This document shows positions 32,571 through 41,838 of a DNA stretch of 55,065 bases, piece after piece. Source of the stretch: a virus; IMG/VR virus record IMGVR_UViG_3300002141_000068, positions 1-55,065 of that record. The stretch is one strand, 5' to 3'. Both the position numbers and the translations under genes were made by a program. The number at the start of each line of letters is the position of its first letter. Within the stretch, counting starts at the first letter, position 1. The notes below the pieces were generated by a model. That model ran no database searches. It had not been told where the DNA came from and worked only from the letters and a program-made list of their open reading frames with translations.

Positions 32571-33115
32571 CCAACGAAGAATATCTTAAAGAATATTTTA
32601 CAAATAATTCCGACCCTACAAAAAATGGGTATTGGAGGCCAACGCATCTAGATGGAGAGTTTAATGATTACGATGTTATAGCCTCTGAAATTACAGCCGA
32701 CTTAGTTGTGCTCGATGTTGGGTGTGGATACCATCCATTTAAAGGAAAAATAAAAAATTTAACAGGGATAGACAAATATAATTCCGCCGCCGATGTTGTG
32801 GTTGATTTACTAGATTTTCAGCAAGACCCAAATTTTTATGATGTTGTAATTGCGTTAGGGTCTACTAATTTACATTCCTTTGATCTAATTGAAAAACAGA
32901 TAGATAGATTAGTATATTGGTGTAAGCCCGGCGGAAGAATATACATGAGGGTCAATCCAGTATTAGAAAATATTATCTCTCCTAAGATGGCGGTGTATCC
33001 TTGGACACTTAACGATATCGTGTATTTTACCAATAAACATAATTTAAAAATTATCAAACCAGTAACATTAAGTGATAATTTACGATTAACATTCACCTGG
33101 GTTAAGGAAGGATGA
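32567..33115 (+). CDS. Class I SAM-dependent methyltransferase-like protein A
   Basis: A 182-residue protein. The SAM-binding motif VVLDVGCGYHPFKGK (about 46-60) is followed by GIDKYNSAADVVVDLLD, where the acidic residue ends the second strand; CKPGGRIYMRVNP fits motif post-I. A paralogue with the same wording (FGCGYNPFKGR, GIDPYNNCADYMVD) is at 36587. The close pairing with sulfotransferase-like genes suggests one decoration pathway. Confidence 0.75.
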   Translation: MTNEEYLKEYFTNNSDPTKNGYWRPTHLDGEFNDYDVIASEITADLVVLDVGCGYHPFKGKIKNLTGIDKYNSAADVVVDLLDFQQDPNFYDVVIALGSTNLHSFDLIEKQIDRLVYWCKPGGRIYMRVNPVLENIISPKMAVYPWTLNDIVYFTNKHNLKIIKPVTLSDNLRLTFTWVKEG

Positions 33116-33606
33116 AACTAGTATTTGTATGCACACCATTAGGATTTAACAGATTGGGTATCCTGAACAAAATAGAAAAATATTTTCCCGTAAGTAATGA
33201 TGATAACAGAATTTATTTTAATTTTGGACAGTACAGTGACTTACCTAAGAGAGAGGATCCGTTTTTAAAAGTATCATCGGCAATAACACAGAATTTAATT
33301 GAATTTCCAGACTCTACATTTTTTTATTACGGGTGGGAGGTAACGGAAAGTTTAGACAACTTAATTGAGGAATTTCCAGACGCAATATTTACCGGAGTCA
33401 TAACTGATGACAGTAATGTGGATCAACTTACGCAACCAAGGATATTCTCCGGTCGAAGAATGTTACCTTTTTCGGAAATTAATCATTCTATCGTTGTAGA
33501 ATATTATAGTAGACAATATAATAAGTTATATAATTTTTATAAAAACGCGAACAAAGATAATATCATATTTGAAAATAATGGAACTAATTTTTTTTATATA
33601 AGATAA
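33112..33606 (+). CDS. Hypothetical island protein B2 (paralogue of 32028)
   Basis: A 164-residue protein opening KLVFVCTPLGFNRLGILN and containing FFYYGWEVTESLDNLIEEF then PDAIFTGV. It is a clear, diverged paralogue of the 32028 product. The gene order here (B, then P-loop protein) is reversed relative to the first set, implying duplication and rearrangement inside the island. Function unknown. Confidence 0.6.
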   Translation: MKLVFVCTPLGFNRLGILNKIEKYFPVSNDDNRIYFNFGQYSDLPKREDPFLKVSSAITQNLIEFPDSTFFYYGWEVTESLDNLIEEFPDAIFTGVITDDSNVDQLTQPRIFSGRRMLPFSEINHSIVVEYYSRQYNKLYNFYKNANKDNIIFENNGTNFFYIR

Positions 33607-33607
33607 C

Positions 33608-34300
33608 ATGAAAAGAAGATTATTAATTTTAACTGGCCCCCAAGGATCGGGCAATCATATGTGGAGCAAAGTGTTCAGTCAATCTCCCAAAGTACAAGGC
33701 TGGAAACAACTAACTCAAGAGTATTGGGTCGGTCACGGCCTTGAGCCATTTGCAGAAGTTTGGGAAAATCCATCATTGTTTAAAGACCTCAAATGGCCCC
33801 ATGATTTTTATTTTACTAGTATAAGTTGCCCGTATGTTCCGTTTAATGGACCATTGATGACCGACGAGAACACTAAGATTCCTAAATACCAAGAATTTAT
33901 CGAAACTGCTGAAGAAGCAGGGTTTGATGTTACAGTAGCAGTAATAAGCAGAGATGTAAATATTTTGAGTCATCAACAAACGAGAGTTAGGCAGCAAGTC
34001 ACATGGCCTATCTTTATAGAAAATTTTGACAATGCTCTTTCAAAATATAATCCTGTTTTTGTAAGTACTGAGTCTTTGTTTTTATACAAAAGTCGATACA
34101 TTTCTCAATTAGAAAGATTATTAGGTTGGCCAATTGAAATTTCTGATCAAAAATTAAATGAGATTCTTGAAACTAATACTAACGAAAAGTATTTCAAATA
34201 TGTCGAGTCATATTGGTTAGATAAACATATGGCCGATGTAGGGATAACACATGACATTCAAAAACCTAAAAATCCTAATTTATATAGGGCAACGGAATAA
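33608..34300 (+). CDS. P-loop sulfotransferase-like protein A2 (paralogue of 31367)
   Basis: A 230-residue protein opening LLILTGPQGSGNHMWSKVF, then GWKQLTQEYWVGHGLEPF, and ending SYWLDKHMADVGITHDI. It is a paralogue of 31367. VTVAVISRDVNILSHQQTR lies in the region where the earlier protein has IAIICRDEQIVREQQ, so the nucleotide-binding core is kept. The acceptor is unknown. Confidence 0.65.
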   Translation: MKRRLLILTGPQGSGNHMWSKVFSQSPKVQGWKQLTQEYWVGHGLEPFAEVWENPSLFKDLKWPHDFYFTSISCPYVPFNGPLMTDENTKIPKYQEFIETAEEAGFDVTVAVISRDVNILSHQQTRVRQQVTWPIFIENFDNALSKYNPVFVSTESLFLYKSRYISQLERLLGWPIEISDQKLNEILETNTNEKYFKYVESYWLDKHMADVGITHDIQKPKNPNLYRATE

Positions 34301-35259
34301 TGTCTTATACAGAAAAATTAATCGATGCAATGTCTCAACTTCCTATTGACGACGATCAAATAACGCTCAGGTCTTCTCTGGCACAACATGACACCGATAC
34401 CTCAGCTCAAGGACTAGTTAAAAAATTAGATGATAATAATATTGAAAAAATCGCGATTTTTTCAAGAAGGGGACAACAACCTAATAAGGTCAATTCTGTT
34501 AAAATGTTAAGAGATATGATTCCTGAAAGGATTATACTTGGTACCTCAAAAAGGTTTGATCAGAGGAAAGATTTAACTCCTGAATATTTTCAAAATTTAC
34601 TGCATGAAATAGATAATGATGGTTGTGAATTTTTAGGAGAGTTAATGCTTAGCCATGCAGATAAACATGACGGCGAAGAAAATGAAAGTTACGAACGACA
34701 TGTTTGTGCATCGTCGGCCAATGTATGCAGATTGCTTGACGAGATTTCTAAAAATCCTCTACCAGTCATGTTTCATTGGGAAGTCTATCATTGGAATAGA
34801 GATATTGAACATATAACTTATATGCTTGGGTCATATCCTAACATACCATTTGTGTGGCCGCATTCCGGGTTCGGATCACCTGAGCAGGTAGATTATATCT
34901 TATCAAGGTTTTCAAATGTGTATGCTCTGTTGTCTAAAAGAGAAATGATACGAGTAGGTGATCTTTGGGTAAGTCATACAGGTGATGACCTGGGAGGTTA
35001 CAATATTGTTAATCAAGAATTTTTAAATCGAGTTGATTGCGGAATGGTTGATAGACAGGGAATAATTAAATCAGATTGGGTACAATTACTAGAAAGATAC
35101 CCAGATAGGTTTATGTGGGGTACAGATGCACATAAGCCACTAAGATGGAAATCTTATGATAGGATTGTTAGGGTTTGGAGAGATATTTTATCTCAACTTG
35201 ACTTTGACTTAGCACAAAAGATTTCCTATTACAATGCAAAGAGATTATATAAAATATGA
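34300..35259 (+). CDS. Amidohydrolase-2-type metal-dependent hydrolase
   Basis: A 319-residue TIM-barrel hydrolase-like protein. Candidate metal ligands are MFHWEVYHW (about 162-170), FVWPHSGFGSPEQ (about 185-197) and the C-terminal RFMWGTDAHKPLRW with the terminal Asp; NAKRLYKI at the end is the usual closing helix. The first His-x-His motif of many family members is not obvious, so activity is uncertain. The start is TAATG-coupled. Confidence 0.7.
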   Translation: MSYTEKLIDAMSQLPIDDDQITLRSSLAQHDTDTSAQGLVKKLDDNNIEKIAIFSRRGQQPNKVNSVKMLRDMIPERIILGTSKRFDQRKDLTPEYFQNLLHEIDNDGCEFLGELMLSHADKHDGEENESYERHVCASSANVCRLLDEISKNPLPVMFHWEVYHWNRDIEHITYMLGSYPNIPFVWPHSGFGSPEQVDYILSRFSNVYALLSKREMIRVGDLWVSHTGDDLGGYNIVNQEFLNRVDCGMVDRQGIIKSDWVQLLERYPDRFMWGTDAHKPLRWKSYDRIVRVWRDILSQLDFDLAQKISYYNAKRLYKI

Positions 35260-35987
35260 CTGAAAAAATAAAAAGAATTTTTATTACTGGGGGACCGGGA
35301 TCTATGTGGTCCGGAGCCGATCGACTCATTCGTTCAGGATTTGCTGGACAAGTAGACAATTCGGACATAAATCATTCTAGGAATTGGATTGGACATAGAG
35401 GTGTATACTTCAATCCAGGAAACGAACCCGGATATGATTGGATATTAAATTTTGACAAATATGATCGAGAGGAGATTATTCGTATGTTAGATGGGACACA
35501 ATCATTTCGTAAATCGACAGACGACAATGAAGACGGGGTGATTAGAACATATAAGAGTCATAATTTTTGTTACTTTTTTGATCATATAGAAAAACTATTT
35601 CCAGAAGCGGATATTGTGGCAATGACCCAGATACCCTACAAGGCGCTTTATTGGTGGACAGTTTGTGGCGGACATGACCATGTACACGACCCGTATGATT
35701 ATTACGATCGAGATTTAGAAAAAATTTGGAATGAAATTAATACGCAAACATCACTAGTTGATGCATGGATAGAAAAACACAATCTAAAAAAAGAATATTT
35801 AAATTTAGATTTTTTTAGAAACCATTTTGGAGAGCCGTCAGAATTTATGTTAAAAGAATATGAAGATAGGACCCGGTCTCCTGATGGATTAGATCATCGA
35901 TGCGGCGCCGGGTCTTTATGTAAAAATTTATCAAATACAGCAATGGTAGTGATAAAGTATGGAACCCCTAGGCAGTTTGAAAAATGA
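35256..35987 (+). CDS. P-loop sulfotransferase-like protein C1 (paralogue of 37325)
   Basis: A 243-residue protein opening FITGGPGSMWSGADRLIRS. The GxPGSxWSG loop recurs in the minus-strand protein at 37325 (FTGAPGSKWSGTANVLQ). It has TYKSHNFCYFFDHIEKLF in the middle, where sulfotransferases keep a KxH substrate-contact region. It overlaps the amidohydrolase gene by ATGA. Predicted to bind PAPS or a nucleotide. Confidence 0.6.
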   Translation: MTEKIKRIFITGGPGSMWSGADRLIRSGFAGQVDNSDINHSRNWIGHRGVYFNPGNEPGYDWILNFDKYDREEIIRMLDGTQSFRKSTDDNEDGVIRTYKSHNFCYFFDHIEKLFPEADIVAMTQIPYKALYWWTVCGGHDHVHDPYDYYDRDLEKIWNEINTQTSLVDAWIEKHNLKKEYLNLDFFRNHFGEPSEFMLKEYEDRTRSPDGLDHRCGAGSLCKNLSNTAMVVIKYGTPRQFEK

Positions 35988-36002
35988 GGATGAATTAAAA
36001 TT

Positions 36003-36590
36003 ATGCGATTAAACTTTTTTTTAGGTGTCCAACATTCACACCACTTGATTAGAGGGGTATTAAAGGACGACGAGAGGGTAACATCACCGGTGCTGCCTAT
36101 ATATAGGTTAGATGCCTATAACGATCAATCATTATATGATGCTATAAAAAGAATTGGATTCTCAAAACCACTGCTAGAACTGATGTTTAACGACCTTACA
36201 AAGGAAGAAGGCAATATTGGGTGGATGCAATGGGAAAGAAAAATATTTGATGATCTTCTAAATGCATCTCCTACAGGAACTAGATTTTGGTTTTTTAAAC
36301 ACAAAAAAATTCAAGAATTAACTAGTAATCATTATGAGTTTGCGTCCAAGTACAAAGACGATGTATCTATAATTAGATCACTGAATTTTAGAAAATTTCC
36401 ATTAACTAGAGATACATTGCATGATTTGTTTAACGAAAGGATTGAATATTTTTCTTTATTAGCCAACGGGGTAGGAGCTAGTAAGTGGGTAGATTTTAAC
36501 CTAAAAGATTATTTTGAAGATGGAGTAGATAATCCTGTTTTTAATGTAGAAGTGGCATTATATACAAAACCGTTGGTAAACAACAAATGA
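36003..36590 (+). CDS. Hypothetical island protein
   Basis: A 195-residue protein opening RLNFFLGVQHSHHLIRGVL, a hydrophobic strand plus His-rich loop like an altered P-loop. It has NIGWMQWERKIFDDLL in the middle and ends VALYTKPLVNNK. It starts 15 nt after the previous stop and overlaps the methyltransferase gene by ATGA. Fold not recognised. Confidence 0.55.
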   Translation: MRLNFFLGVQHSHHLIRGVLKDDERVTSPVLPIYRLDAYNDQSLYDAIKRIGFSKPLLELMFNDLTKEEGNIGWMQWERKIFDDLLNASPTGTRFWFFKHKKIQELTSNHYEFASKYKDDVSIIRSLNFRKFPLTRDTLHDLFNERIEYFSLLANGVGASKWVDFNLKDYFEDGVDNPVFNVEVALYTKPLVNNK

Positions 36591-37324
36591 ACTTAAGAAT
36601 ATATAATTTAATAAACAGAAAGGTAAAGGATGCATTTTCTTTGCCGAGATATGAGACTGCTATTCTAACATTATCTCCATTGACTATCTTTTTAGAACTA
36701 CCATGGACTCCGGTTCGATTAGAGAAATTTAAAGAATCGATTGAAGCAGAACTGCAACTTGATAACATTAACTATGAGGGTAATATACAAGAGCTTGTTA
36801 GTCGACTAAATGACCGGTATATGCATAGATTTTTTGGTGAAATATGGAAACCACGAACTGGATCGTACCAATACAGTGGATGGGGTTTAGTGGAGGAAAT
36901 TAATAAAGCAGACCCTAAGGCTGTGTTAGACTTTGGTTGCGGCTACAATCCATTCAAAGGTCGTATCAAGAATCTAGTGGGTATTGATCCGTATAACAAC
37001 TGTGCTGACTATATGGTTGACATTCTAGAGTTTAAGGGTGAGCCCGAAAGTTTTGATCACATTATTGTCTTTGGTAGTTTAAACTTTAACAGTAGAGAAG
37101 AGATTGAGGAAAGATTTTCTCGTCTAGTTGAAGTGCTTATGCCAGGCGGAAAAATGTACTTTAGGGCTAACCCTGGCATATTATGGCCAACTGGTCCATA
37201 TGTGGATATTTTTCCTTGGAGTTTTGAAGTTGCGTACGAACTAGGAAAGAAACATAATCTAGAACTAGAGACCTTTAAAAAAGATAACAACGATAGATTA
37301 TATTTTGTATATGCTAAGTCTTAA
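36587..37324 (+). CDS. Class I SAM-dependent methyltransferase-like protein B
   Basis: A 245-residue protein. The SAM motif AVLDFGCGYNPFKGRIKN (about 112-129) and GIDPYNNCADYMVDILEF follow an N-terminal extension of about 100 residues; MPGGKMYFRANPG is the post-motif strand. It is a paralogue of 32567. Last gene of the plus-strand island run; it ends head-to-head with the minus gene starting at 38026. Confidence 0.75.
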   Translation: MNLRIYNLINRKVKDAFSLPRYETAILTLSPLTIFLELPWTPVRLEKFKESIEAELQLDNINYEGNIQELVSRLNDRYMHRFFGEIWKPRTGSYQYSGWGLVEEINKADPKAVLDFGCGYNPFKGRIKNLVGIDPYNNCADYMVDILEFKGEPESFDHIIVFGSLNFNSREEIEERFSRLVEVLMPGGKMYFRANPGILWPTGPYVDIFPWSFEVAYELGKKHNLELETFKKDNNDRLYFVYAKS

Positions 37325-38026
37325 TTAACTTAGCTTATCTTGATTATATATTGCTATAGTAACATCGTCCATGGTGTTGGTATGTGTTAGATGTTTTTCT
37401 ACCCATGCGCGATGTGTTAAATCTATAATCTCGTCAGTTGTCCAACTAAAGTGTTCTTTTAGAAATTGTGCGTCAAATTTATGTTCGACTAAATTATGCT
37501 TGTTACAAAAATCTTTCATTAATTGATTGTGTTCAGCTATCATAGCTCTCATTGTATTATCGTCTTTATAGTAAGGGCGATAATTAGGATATGATATATT
37601 CCACCCATCTGCACCAACCCAACCCCGTTCGCATCTATCATTTGGCCTAAACACCATTATGATAGGATTATTTGTCCATTGTTCTGCAATAAAATCCAAT
37701 TGATGCGATAAGAAATGACTCTTTACTAACAGCTTACCGACAGCAGGTTCGTGCCATTCTTTTAAAATTTGTGTTTCAATATCAACTGGGTCTAATGTAC
37801 TCAGTTGATCCCAGTCTTCTCCTATGCCGTGACCGGGTCCAAAATATGCCCCAGTGTGCATAATTCCTCTAGTTAACTCAGTAGCCCCGGTGTGCTTATA
37901 TTCTCGCTCGGGAGACCGGTCGGTTGTATTAAAATTTAATGATTGAATAGCCTGCAGAACATTTGCAGTACCTGACCACTTTGATCCCGGAGCCCCAGTA
38001 AACCATACTAATCTATTGTTTCTCAT
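37325..38026 (-). CDS. P-loop sulfotransferase-like protein C2 (paralogue of 35256)
   Basis: A 233-residue protein opening WFTGAPGSKWSGTANVL, then GIMHTGAYFGPGHGIGEDW, KLLVKSHFLSHQLDFI and PIIMVFRPNDRCERGW, all resembling a sulfotransferase fold with its 5'-PSB and 3'-PB regions. Its stop lies next to the stop of the methyltransferase at 37324. It is coupled to the oxygenase upstream by 4 nt. Confidence 0.65.
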   Translation of the reverse strand: MRNNRLVWFTGAPGSKWSGTANVLQAIQSLNFNTTDRSPEREYKHTGATELTRGIMHTGAYFGPGHGIGEDWDQLSTLDPVDIETQILKEWHEPAVGKLLVKSHFLSHQLDFIAEQWTNNPIIMVFRPNDRCERGWVGADGWNISYPNYRPYYKDDNTMRAMIAEHNQLMKDFCNKHNLVEHKFDAQFLKEHFSWTTDEIIDLTHRAWVEKHLTHTNTMDDVTIAIYNQDKLS

Positions 38027-38523
38027 TTTGATACCTCTACAAGTAAATGGTATCGATCACTCTCTCCTGTATTTACAGAAGTGTGAAGTTTAGTAGTATT
38101 AGTCCACCAAATTTTTCCTCGTTCAAGATATCTTGATTCATTCTCGATAATCATCAAACTAGCCGGAGTTGTGACTATTGGTACATGCACTCTTGGCGTT
38201 AGATCCTTATGTAGAGAAAAGCAGGTACGGGCCCCCAGTCTCATAATTCGTATTCTTCCAATGTCGCAATCAGTAAACAAATCTAAGAATTTTAACATCC
38301 ATCCAGATTTTAATGTATCGTCTCTCCATATATTCCATTCAGTTAACCTAACCCCACTTCTAGTTTTGCCTTCACCGTAATCTATACCGTCCCAAGTTTT
38401 TCTTCCTGTTAATCCGTATTGGGTTATATTTTCCGTACGCATTTTTGACATTAATGGAATGAAATAGTTAACCATTTCTGCTTGGTTTTCAACATTAGAT
38501 ATTACCCTAAAATTCTCACTCAT
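38023..38523 (-). CDS. 2-oxoglutarate/Fe(II) oxygenase-like protein (beta-hydroxylase type)
   Basis: A 166-residue cupin-type oxygenase. CFSLHKDLTPRVHVPIVT contains the His-x-Asp pair and an Arg; IWWTNTTKLHTSVNTGE holds the distal His; the end DRYHLLVEV is the final strand. This matches the short aspartyl/asparaginyl beta-hydroxylase-like proteins of phages. Coupled to the methyltransferase and the sulfotransferase-like gene on both sides. Confidence 0.7.
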   Translation of the reverse strand: MSENFRVISNVENQAEMVNYFIPLMSKMRTENITQYGLTGRKTWDGIDYGEGKTRSGVRLTEWNIWRDDTLKSGWMLKFLDLFTDCDIGRIRIMRLGARTCFSLHKDLTPRVHVPIVTTPASLMIIENESRYLERGKIWWTNTTKLHTSVNTGESDRYHLLVEVSK

Positions 38524-39110
38524 TTCTTTTCTCCAATTAGCATAAATCTATTGTAGTAATCGAGGTTGATCGTCTCCGAGATCGTTATTAATAACGGATA
38601 TTTTTCTTTCATCTCTTCTAGAGAGTTACATGTGTTAGGGTGATCGACTGCTGGATAATCTGTACTATGTAATACTACTATTGATCCTTTTGAAATATTT
38701 AAAAACCAGGTGTTGTCTAAAATATGTTCGCAACTCGGGTTGATAATTAAATCGTATCTCGATATGTCTATATCGTTAACATCTAGACTAACACGAGAAA
38801 ACGATGGGTTACCTCTGTTTAAGTGTGTGGAAAATTTTTCAAGTCTACCATCGGAGTCGACCTCGGTAATATTTTTAAAACCTAACTTATATAAACACAA
38901 TGAAGTAAATCCAAACCATCCCCCAACAACCAATACTGTGCTATTTCTATCTTCGCAATGTTTATCTATCGCATTTATTAAAGATTGCTTGCCCGTGATC
39001 TGTTTCCTTCGAAATGCATCTCGTATTTCTTTCAATGATGTTGATTCAAATACTGATTGATCATACAAAGCATTCATTACTTCTGGTATAAGGTCACATA
39101 CATTAAGCAT
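38520..39110 (-). CDS. Class I SAM-dependent methyltransferase-like protein C
   Basis: A 196-residue protein. TVLVVGGWFGFTSLCLYKL (about 58-76) replaces the usual GxGxG with GGWFG, and EVDSDGRLEKFSTHLN follows with the acidic ribose ligand. DLIINPSCEHILDNTWFLN is the post-motif region. It overlaps both neighbours. Substrate unknown. Confidence 0.7.
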   Translation of the reverse strand: MLNVCDLIPEVMNALYDQSVFESTSLKEIRDAFRRKQITGKQSLINAIDKHCEDRNSTVLVVGGWFGFTSLCLYKLGFKNITEVDSDGRLEKFSTHLNRGNPSFSRVSLDVNDIDISRYDLIINPSCEHILDNTWFLNISKGSIVVLHSTDYPAVDHPNTCNSLEEMKEKYPLLITISETINLDYYNRFMLIGEKK

Positions 39111-39792
39111 CGTATTTTTCTTTAAAGTAATTTTTTAACCAATCGTAGTCGTTAATAACCAGTGGATCTATATTGTTATTTACATACTTAGTTGCATCGA
39201 GATAACCATTGTAGCACCACAATGCGTTATTAGACCCATTATCTAAATCCTTGCATGATTTCCAATGGTTTATATATCGATCAATATTCGTAGCCCGTGG
39301 GCGATCCTTAAATATTGTAATTAATTTAACACAGTGTCTAAAAGCAGTTTTCCACGCATCGTACGGCGACGAATTATATTTGGTAATAGAAAATGGGGGA
39401 GCAGGACAGTAATATGTACTCTTTGGTTTTACCGCATTTAAACAAAAATCTCCCTTGCTCATATCACTATTAACTAACGATCCCTTCCTCCAAAGTTTAA
39501 CTCCGCCGAGATTAGTAGGTTCGTTTGATATCGGGTCGTCTGCTGTAAACATTATTAAGTCAAGCCATGGAACGATATGTCCGGGATGTTTTAGCGGTTC
39601 TTTTAAGTAATTATCGCCATCTACGGTCCAGAACCAAGTGAATTTTGCCAGATTATCACAGATAACATGCACAATATCAATACCTTTTATCCCGTGTAAT
39701 CTTATTGCCGTGGGATGTAAACTTAAAACTCTTTGCCAGTTTTCTTCTTGGTCTGTTTCGTTGTAACTAATAAAGAAAACATCAAACTTCAT
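39103..39792 (-). CDS. GT-A-like glycosyltransferase
   Basis: The ATG at 39792 lies inside the end of the upstream gene and is preferred over the in-frame ATG at 39819. The 229 residues open FDVFFISYNETDQEENW, typical of a nucleotide-sugar-binding first strand, and FTWFWTVDGDNYLKEPL carries a DxD-type motif. NLGGVKLWRKGSLVNSDM fits the acceptor region. Probably a sugar transferase of the island pathway. Confidence 0.65.
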   Translation of the reverse strand: MKFDVFFISYNETDQEENWQRVLSLHPTAIRLHGIKGIDIVHVICDNLAKFTWFWTVDGDNYLKEPLKHPGHIVPWLDLIMFTADDPISNEPTNLGGVKLWRKGSLVNSDMSKGDFCLNAVKPKSTYYCPAPPFSITKYNSSPYDAWKTAFRHCVKLITIFKDRPRATNIDRYINHWKSCKDLDNGSNNALWCYNGYLDATKYVNNNIDPLVINDYDWLKNYFKEKYDA

Positions 39793-40306
39793 TTTTAAAA
39801 AATTCCCTTGCTTCTTCAAAAGTAATACCTTTGGTGATGCTCCAACTCATAATGATCCTTCTTGCTGGACCATTTATAACAGAGTGAGGAACACTATTTT
39901 TAATTAATGTAGGGCGTGTTAGAGTAAATTCAAAAACTTTATCATTGTTATCACAGTTAACCCAGTTCAATTTTCTTTTATCGTCATATTCTAAATCTAC
40001 GGTGTTTGGTAAATTATAGAAAGTGGTCGTTGATTGCTGGGTGCCCTTTAATGGTATGTTCAACGCACAGCTTCTTTCTGAATCAATATGACACCCGAGA
40101 ATCTTGTTGGGCTCAAGATCGTAGAAATTCCAAATTGGACTAAGGATTTGGAATTTGCTTTGTATGGAAGTTAGGTATTGGTCATTAGTAACTAATCTTT
40201 GGTGTTTTAAAAGTGATAGATCTTGTTTGTAGTTGTTTATTAAATTCAAAAGGTATTCAACATCAAAATCGATCGATAATTCGCAAATATATTCATTGTT
40301 AATCAT
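39782..40306 (-). CDS. 2-oxoglutarate/Fe(II) oxygenase-like protein
   Basis: A 174-residue protein. ILGCHIDSERSCALNIPL carries His-x-Asp (about 71-73); KNSVPHSVINGPARRIIM carries the distal His and Arg. A late-type AATAAATA stands 9 nt upstream of the ATG, and it is divergent from the leader ORF at 40353. It ends in an 11-nt overlap with the glycosyltransferase-like gene. Confidence 0.7.
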   Translation of the reverse strand: MINNEYICELSIDFDVEYLLNLINNYKQDLSLLKHQRLVTNDQYLTSIQSKFQILSPIWNFYDLEPNKILGCHIDSERSCALNIPLKGTQQSTTTFYNLPNTVDLEYDDKRKLNWVNCDNNDKVFEFTLTRPTLIKNSVPHSVINGPARRIIMSWSITKGITFEEAREFFKNEV

Positions 40307-40315
40307 ATATGAAAA

Positions 40316-40346
40316 TATTTATTCGTGCTACTATAACTAATAAATA
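40316..40346. promoter_or_regulatory. Divergent late promoters (AATAAATA on both strands)
   Basis: The minus motif is at 40323-40316 and the plus motif at 40339-40346. They point to the oxygenase at 40306 and the leader ORF at 40353 (6-nt gap). Confidence 0.6.
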
Positions 40347-40352
40347 TTCTTT

Positions 40353-40424
40353 ATGCTACGAGACACAATGAAAAATAGATTTACTGCCAAATGGTGGAAA
40401 TCAACTATGATAAGGTCAATATGA
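40353..40424 (+). CDS. 23-codon leader ORF coupled to the next gene
   Basis: The ATG at 40353 lies 6 nt after the late motif. It encodes MLRDTMKNRFTAKWWKSTM and four more residues, then stops with ATGA overlapping the start at 40421. It is too short for a confident call. The exact overlap suggests it serves to load ribosomes for the downstream oxygenase from a leaderless transcript. Confidence 0.45.
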   Translation: MLRDTMKNRFTAKWWKSTMIRSI

Positions 40425-41137
40425 ATCAGGGAACAAATAAAGTTGTGCCATTAGGAAAAAGTGGTCGACCTCCAAAGTTTGAGGTTAGTAAAGTAACACT
40501 TGAAACCGTTGCGAATGAGTTGGCATTATTAAATCTTGGAGATTTTGAACCATTAAACATTAGGATTGACACTAATCGATTCATGTCGGAGATAGCTCAA
40601 TTTAATGATGCATGGGTTGATTATCTTCCAAGGACTGATAGACCTAACAATAGACAGGGGTTGGTTCTATCAAATCTCCCGGGAAAAACGCATCAAGATA
40701 ATCCTAGCTTACCGCAGGCTAGCATGGAAGCCGGATACCGGCTTAGTGAAAATAGCTTTAATCAACGAACTGAAGTATATGATGCTTGTACAAGCCTGCA
40801 CACATTATTAGATGAATTTCAACCACTCGGCCGAACATTCTTAGTTAAGTCAAATATTGGGGGATACTTTGTACCCCATAGAGATCATCCTACCATGCCT
40901 CGAGAAAGTTTTAGAATTGCAGTGTTCTTAAATAATTGTGCGCCATTGCAGTATGATTGGTTAATTGACACAGATAGAAAATTACCTATTGAGCTAGGTC
41001 GAGCTTACTATATTAATACTAGAAAAACGCATCGGACCATAAGTTGGGTTAACGATAGCATACATTTAATCATTAACATACCATTCACTTCGGCAAATGT
41101 TGCAAAAGTGATAGCTCATTTACAACACCCGCATTAA
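40421..41137 (+). CDS. 2-oxoglutarate/Fe(II) oxygenase-like protein (beta-hydroxylase type)
   Basis: The start at 40421 has TAAGG 5 nt upstream and couples to the leader ORF; an in-frame ATG at 40391 is possible. The 238 residues include GGYFVPHRDHPTMPRESFR (His-x-Asp motif and Arg) and TRKTHRTISWVNDSIHLI (distal His). It lies alone on the plus strand between minus oxygenases; it overlaps the end of the 41134 gene by 4 nt. Confidence 0.72.
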   Translation: MNQGTNKVVPLGKSGRPPKFEVSKVTLETVANELALLNLGDFEPLNIRIDTNRFMSEIAQFNDAWVDYLPRTDRPNNRQGLVLSNLPGKTHQDNPSLPQASMEAGYRLSENSFNQRTEVYDACTSLHTLLDEFQPLGRTFLVKSNIGGYFVPHRDHPTMPRESFRIAVFLNNCAPLQYDWLIDTDRKLPIELGRAYYINTRKTHRTISWVNDSIHLIINIPFTSANVAKVIAHLQHPH

Positions 41138-41838
41138 AGATGTGTGAATATACTCATTCCAAATTTTGATTTAATTCCTTGTCTTTCAAAATCACTGGCA
41201 CAATGTAGTCGAGCACTATCAAAGAAAAGTGCGTCAGTTGGTTTCCATCGTAATGCAGAATTAAATGATAATCCTTCTAACCATCTAATTTTCAGATGCG
41301 TTAGATATTTTTCCATAGTATCCTTATCAATACCCGTGTTGTTCTTATTCAATACTTGCGAATATTCGTAAACTTGTTTATTGTAATAGGTTGGAATATC
41401 ACTTGATTTGTTAAAGAATTTAGCACCACCTTCTAGGTACAATTGATCAAAAAAACATAAACTAGGATATCCTGTATCCTTTCCGATGTATGCTAGTTCT
41501 AATGGTAGCGTGATTCCCCTATATACAATTGGGTAATTTATATTATCGTCGTTGTGTATGATATGGGGGCGTTCAACATAAAAAAAGAAAGCACTGTATA
41601 TTTCGCAAGGTCCTATAACTTGTTTTATTTTATCAAAAATTGTAACTAAAAGTGGACTAGTTTTAAATTCATCCTTTAGTTCTATACTGGTTATCGGACC
41701 AGTATTTTTACGAATCGTTTTATAGGAATTTGAAAGATCAATAAGACCTGTGACTTCTTCTATAGAAAGGAATCCTTCTTTTGAAAACGGATCTATTAAA
41801 TTTTCAATTATTGTTTGTCGATTGAGATCCGTTCTCAT
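41134..41838 (-). CDS. 2-oxoglutarate/Fe(II) oxygenase-like protein
   Basis: A 234-residue protein. ERPHIIHNDDNINYPIVY contains the His-x-Asp pair; WKPTDALFFDSARLHCAS holds the distal His in a double-stranded-helix context, and KFGMSIFTHL closes the fold. This layout is the 2OG-oxygenase type frequent in marine phages. It is ATGA-coupled to the deaminase upstream. Confidence 0.7.
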   Translation of the reverse strand: MRTDLNRQTIIENLIDPFSKEGFLSIEEVTGLIDLSNSYKTIRKNTGPITSIELKDEFKTSPLLVTIFDKIKQVIGPCEIYSAFFFYVERPHIIHNDDNINYPIVYRGITLPLELAYIGKDTGYPSLCFFDQLYLEGGAKFFNKSSDIPTYYNKQVYEYSQVLNKNNTGIDKDTMEKYLTHLKIRWLEGLSFNSALRWKPTDALFFDSARLHCASDFERQGIKSKFGMSIFTHL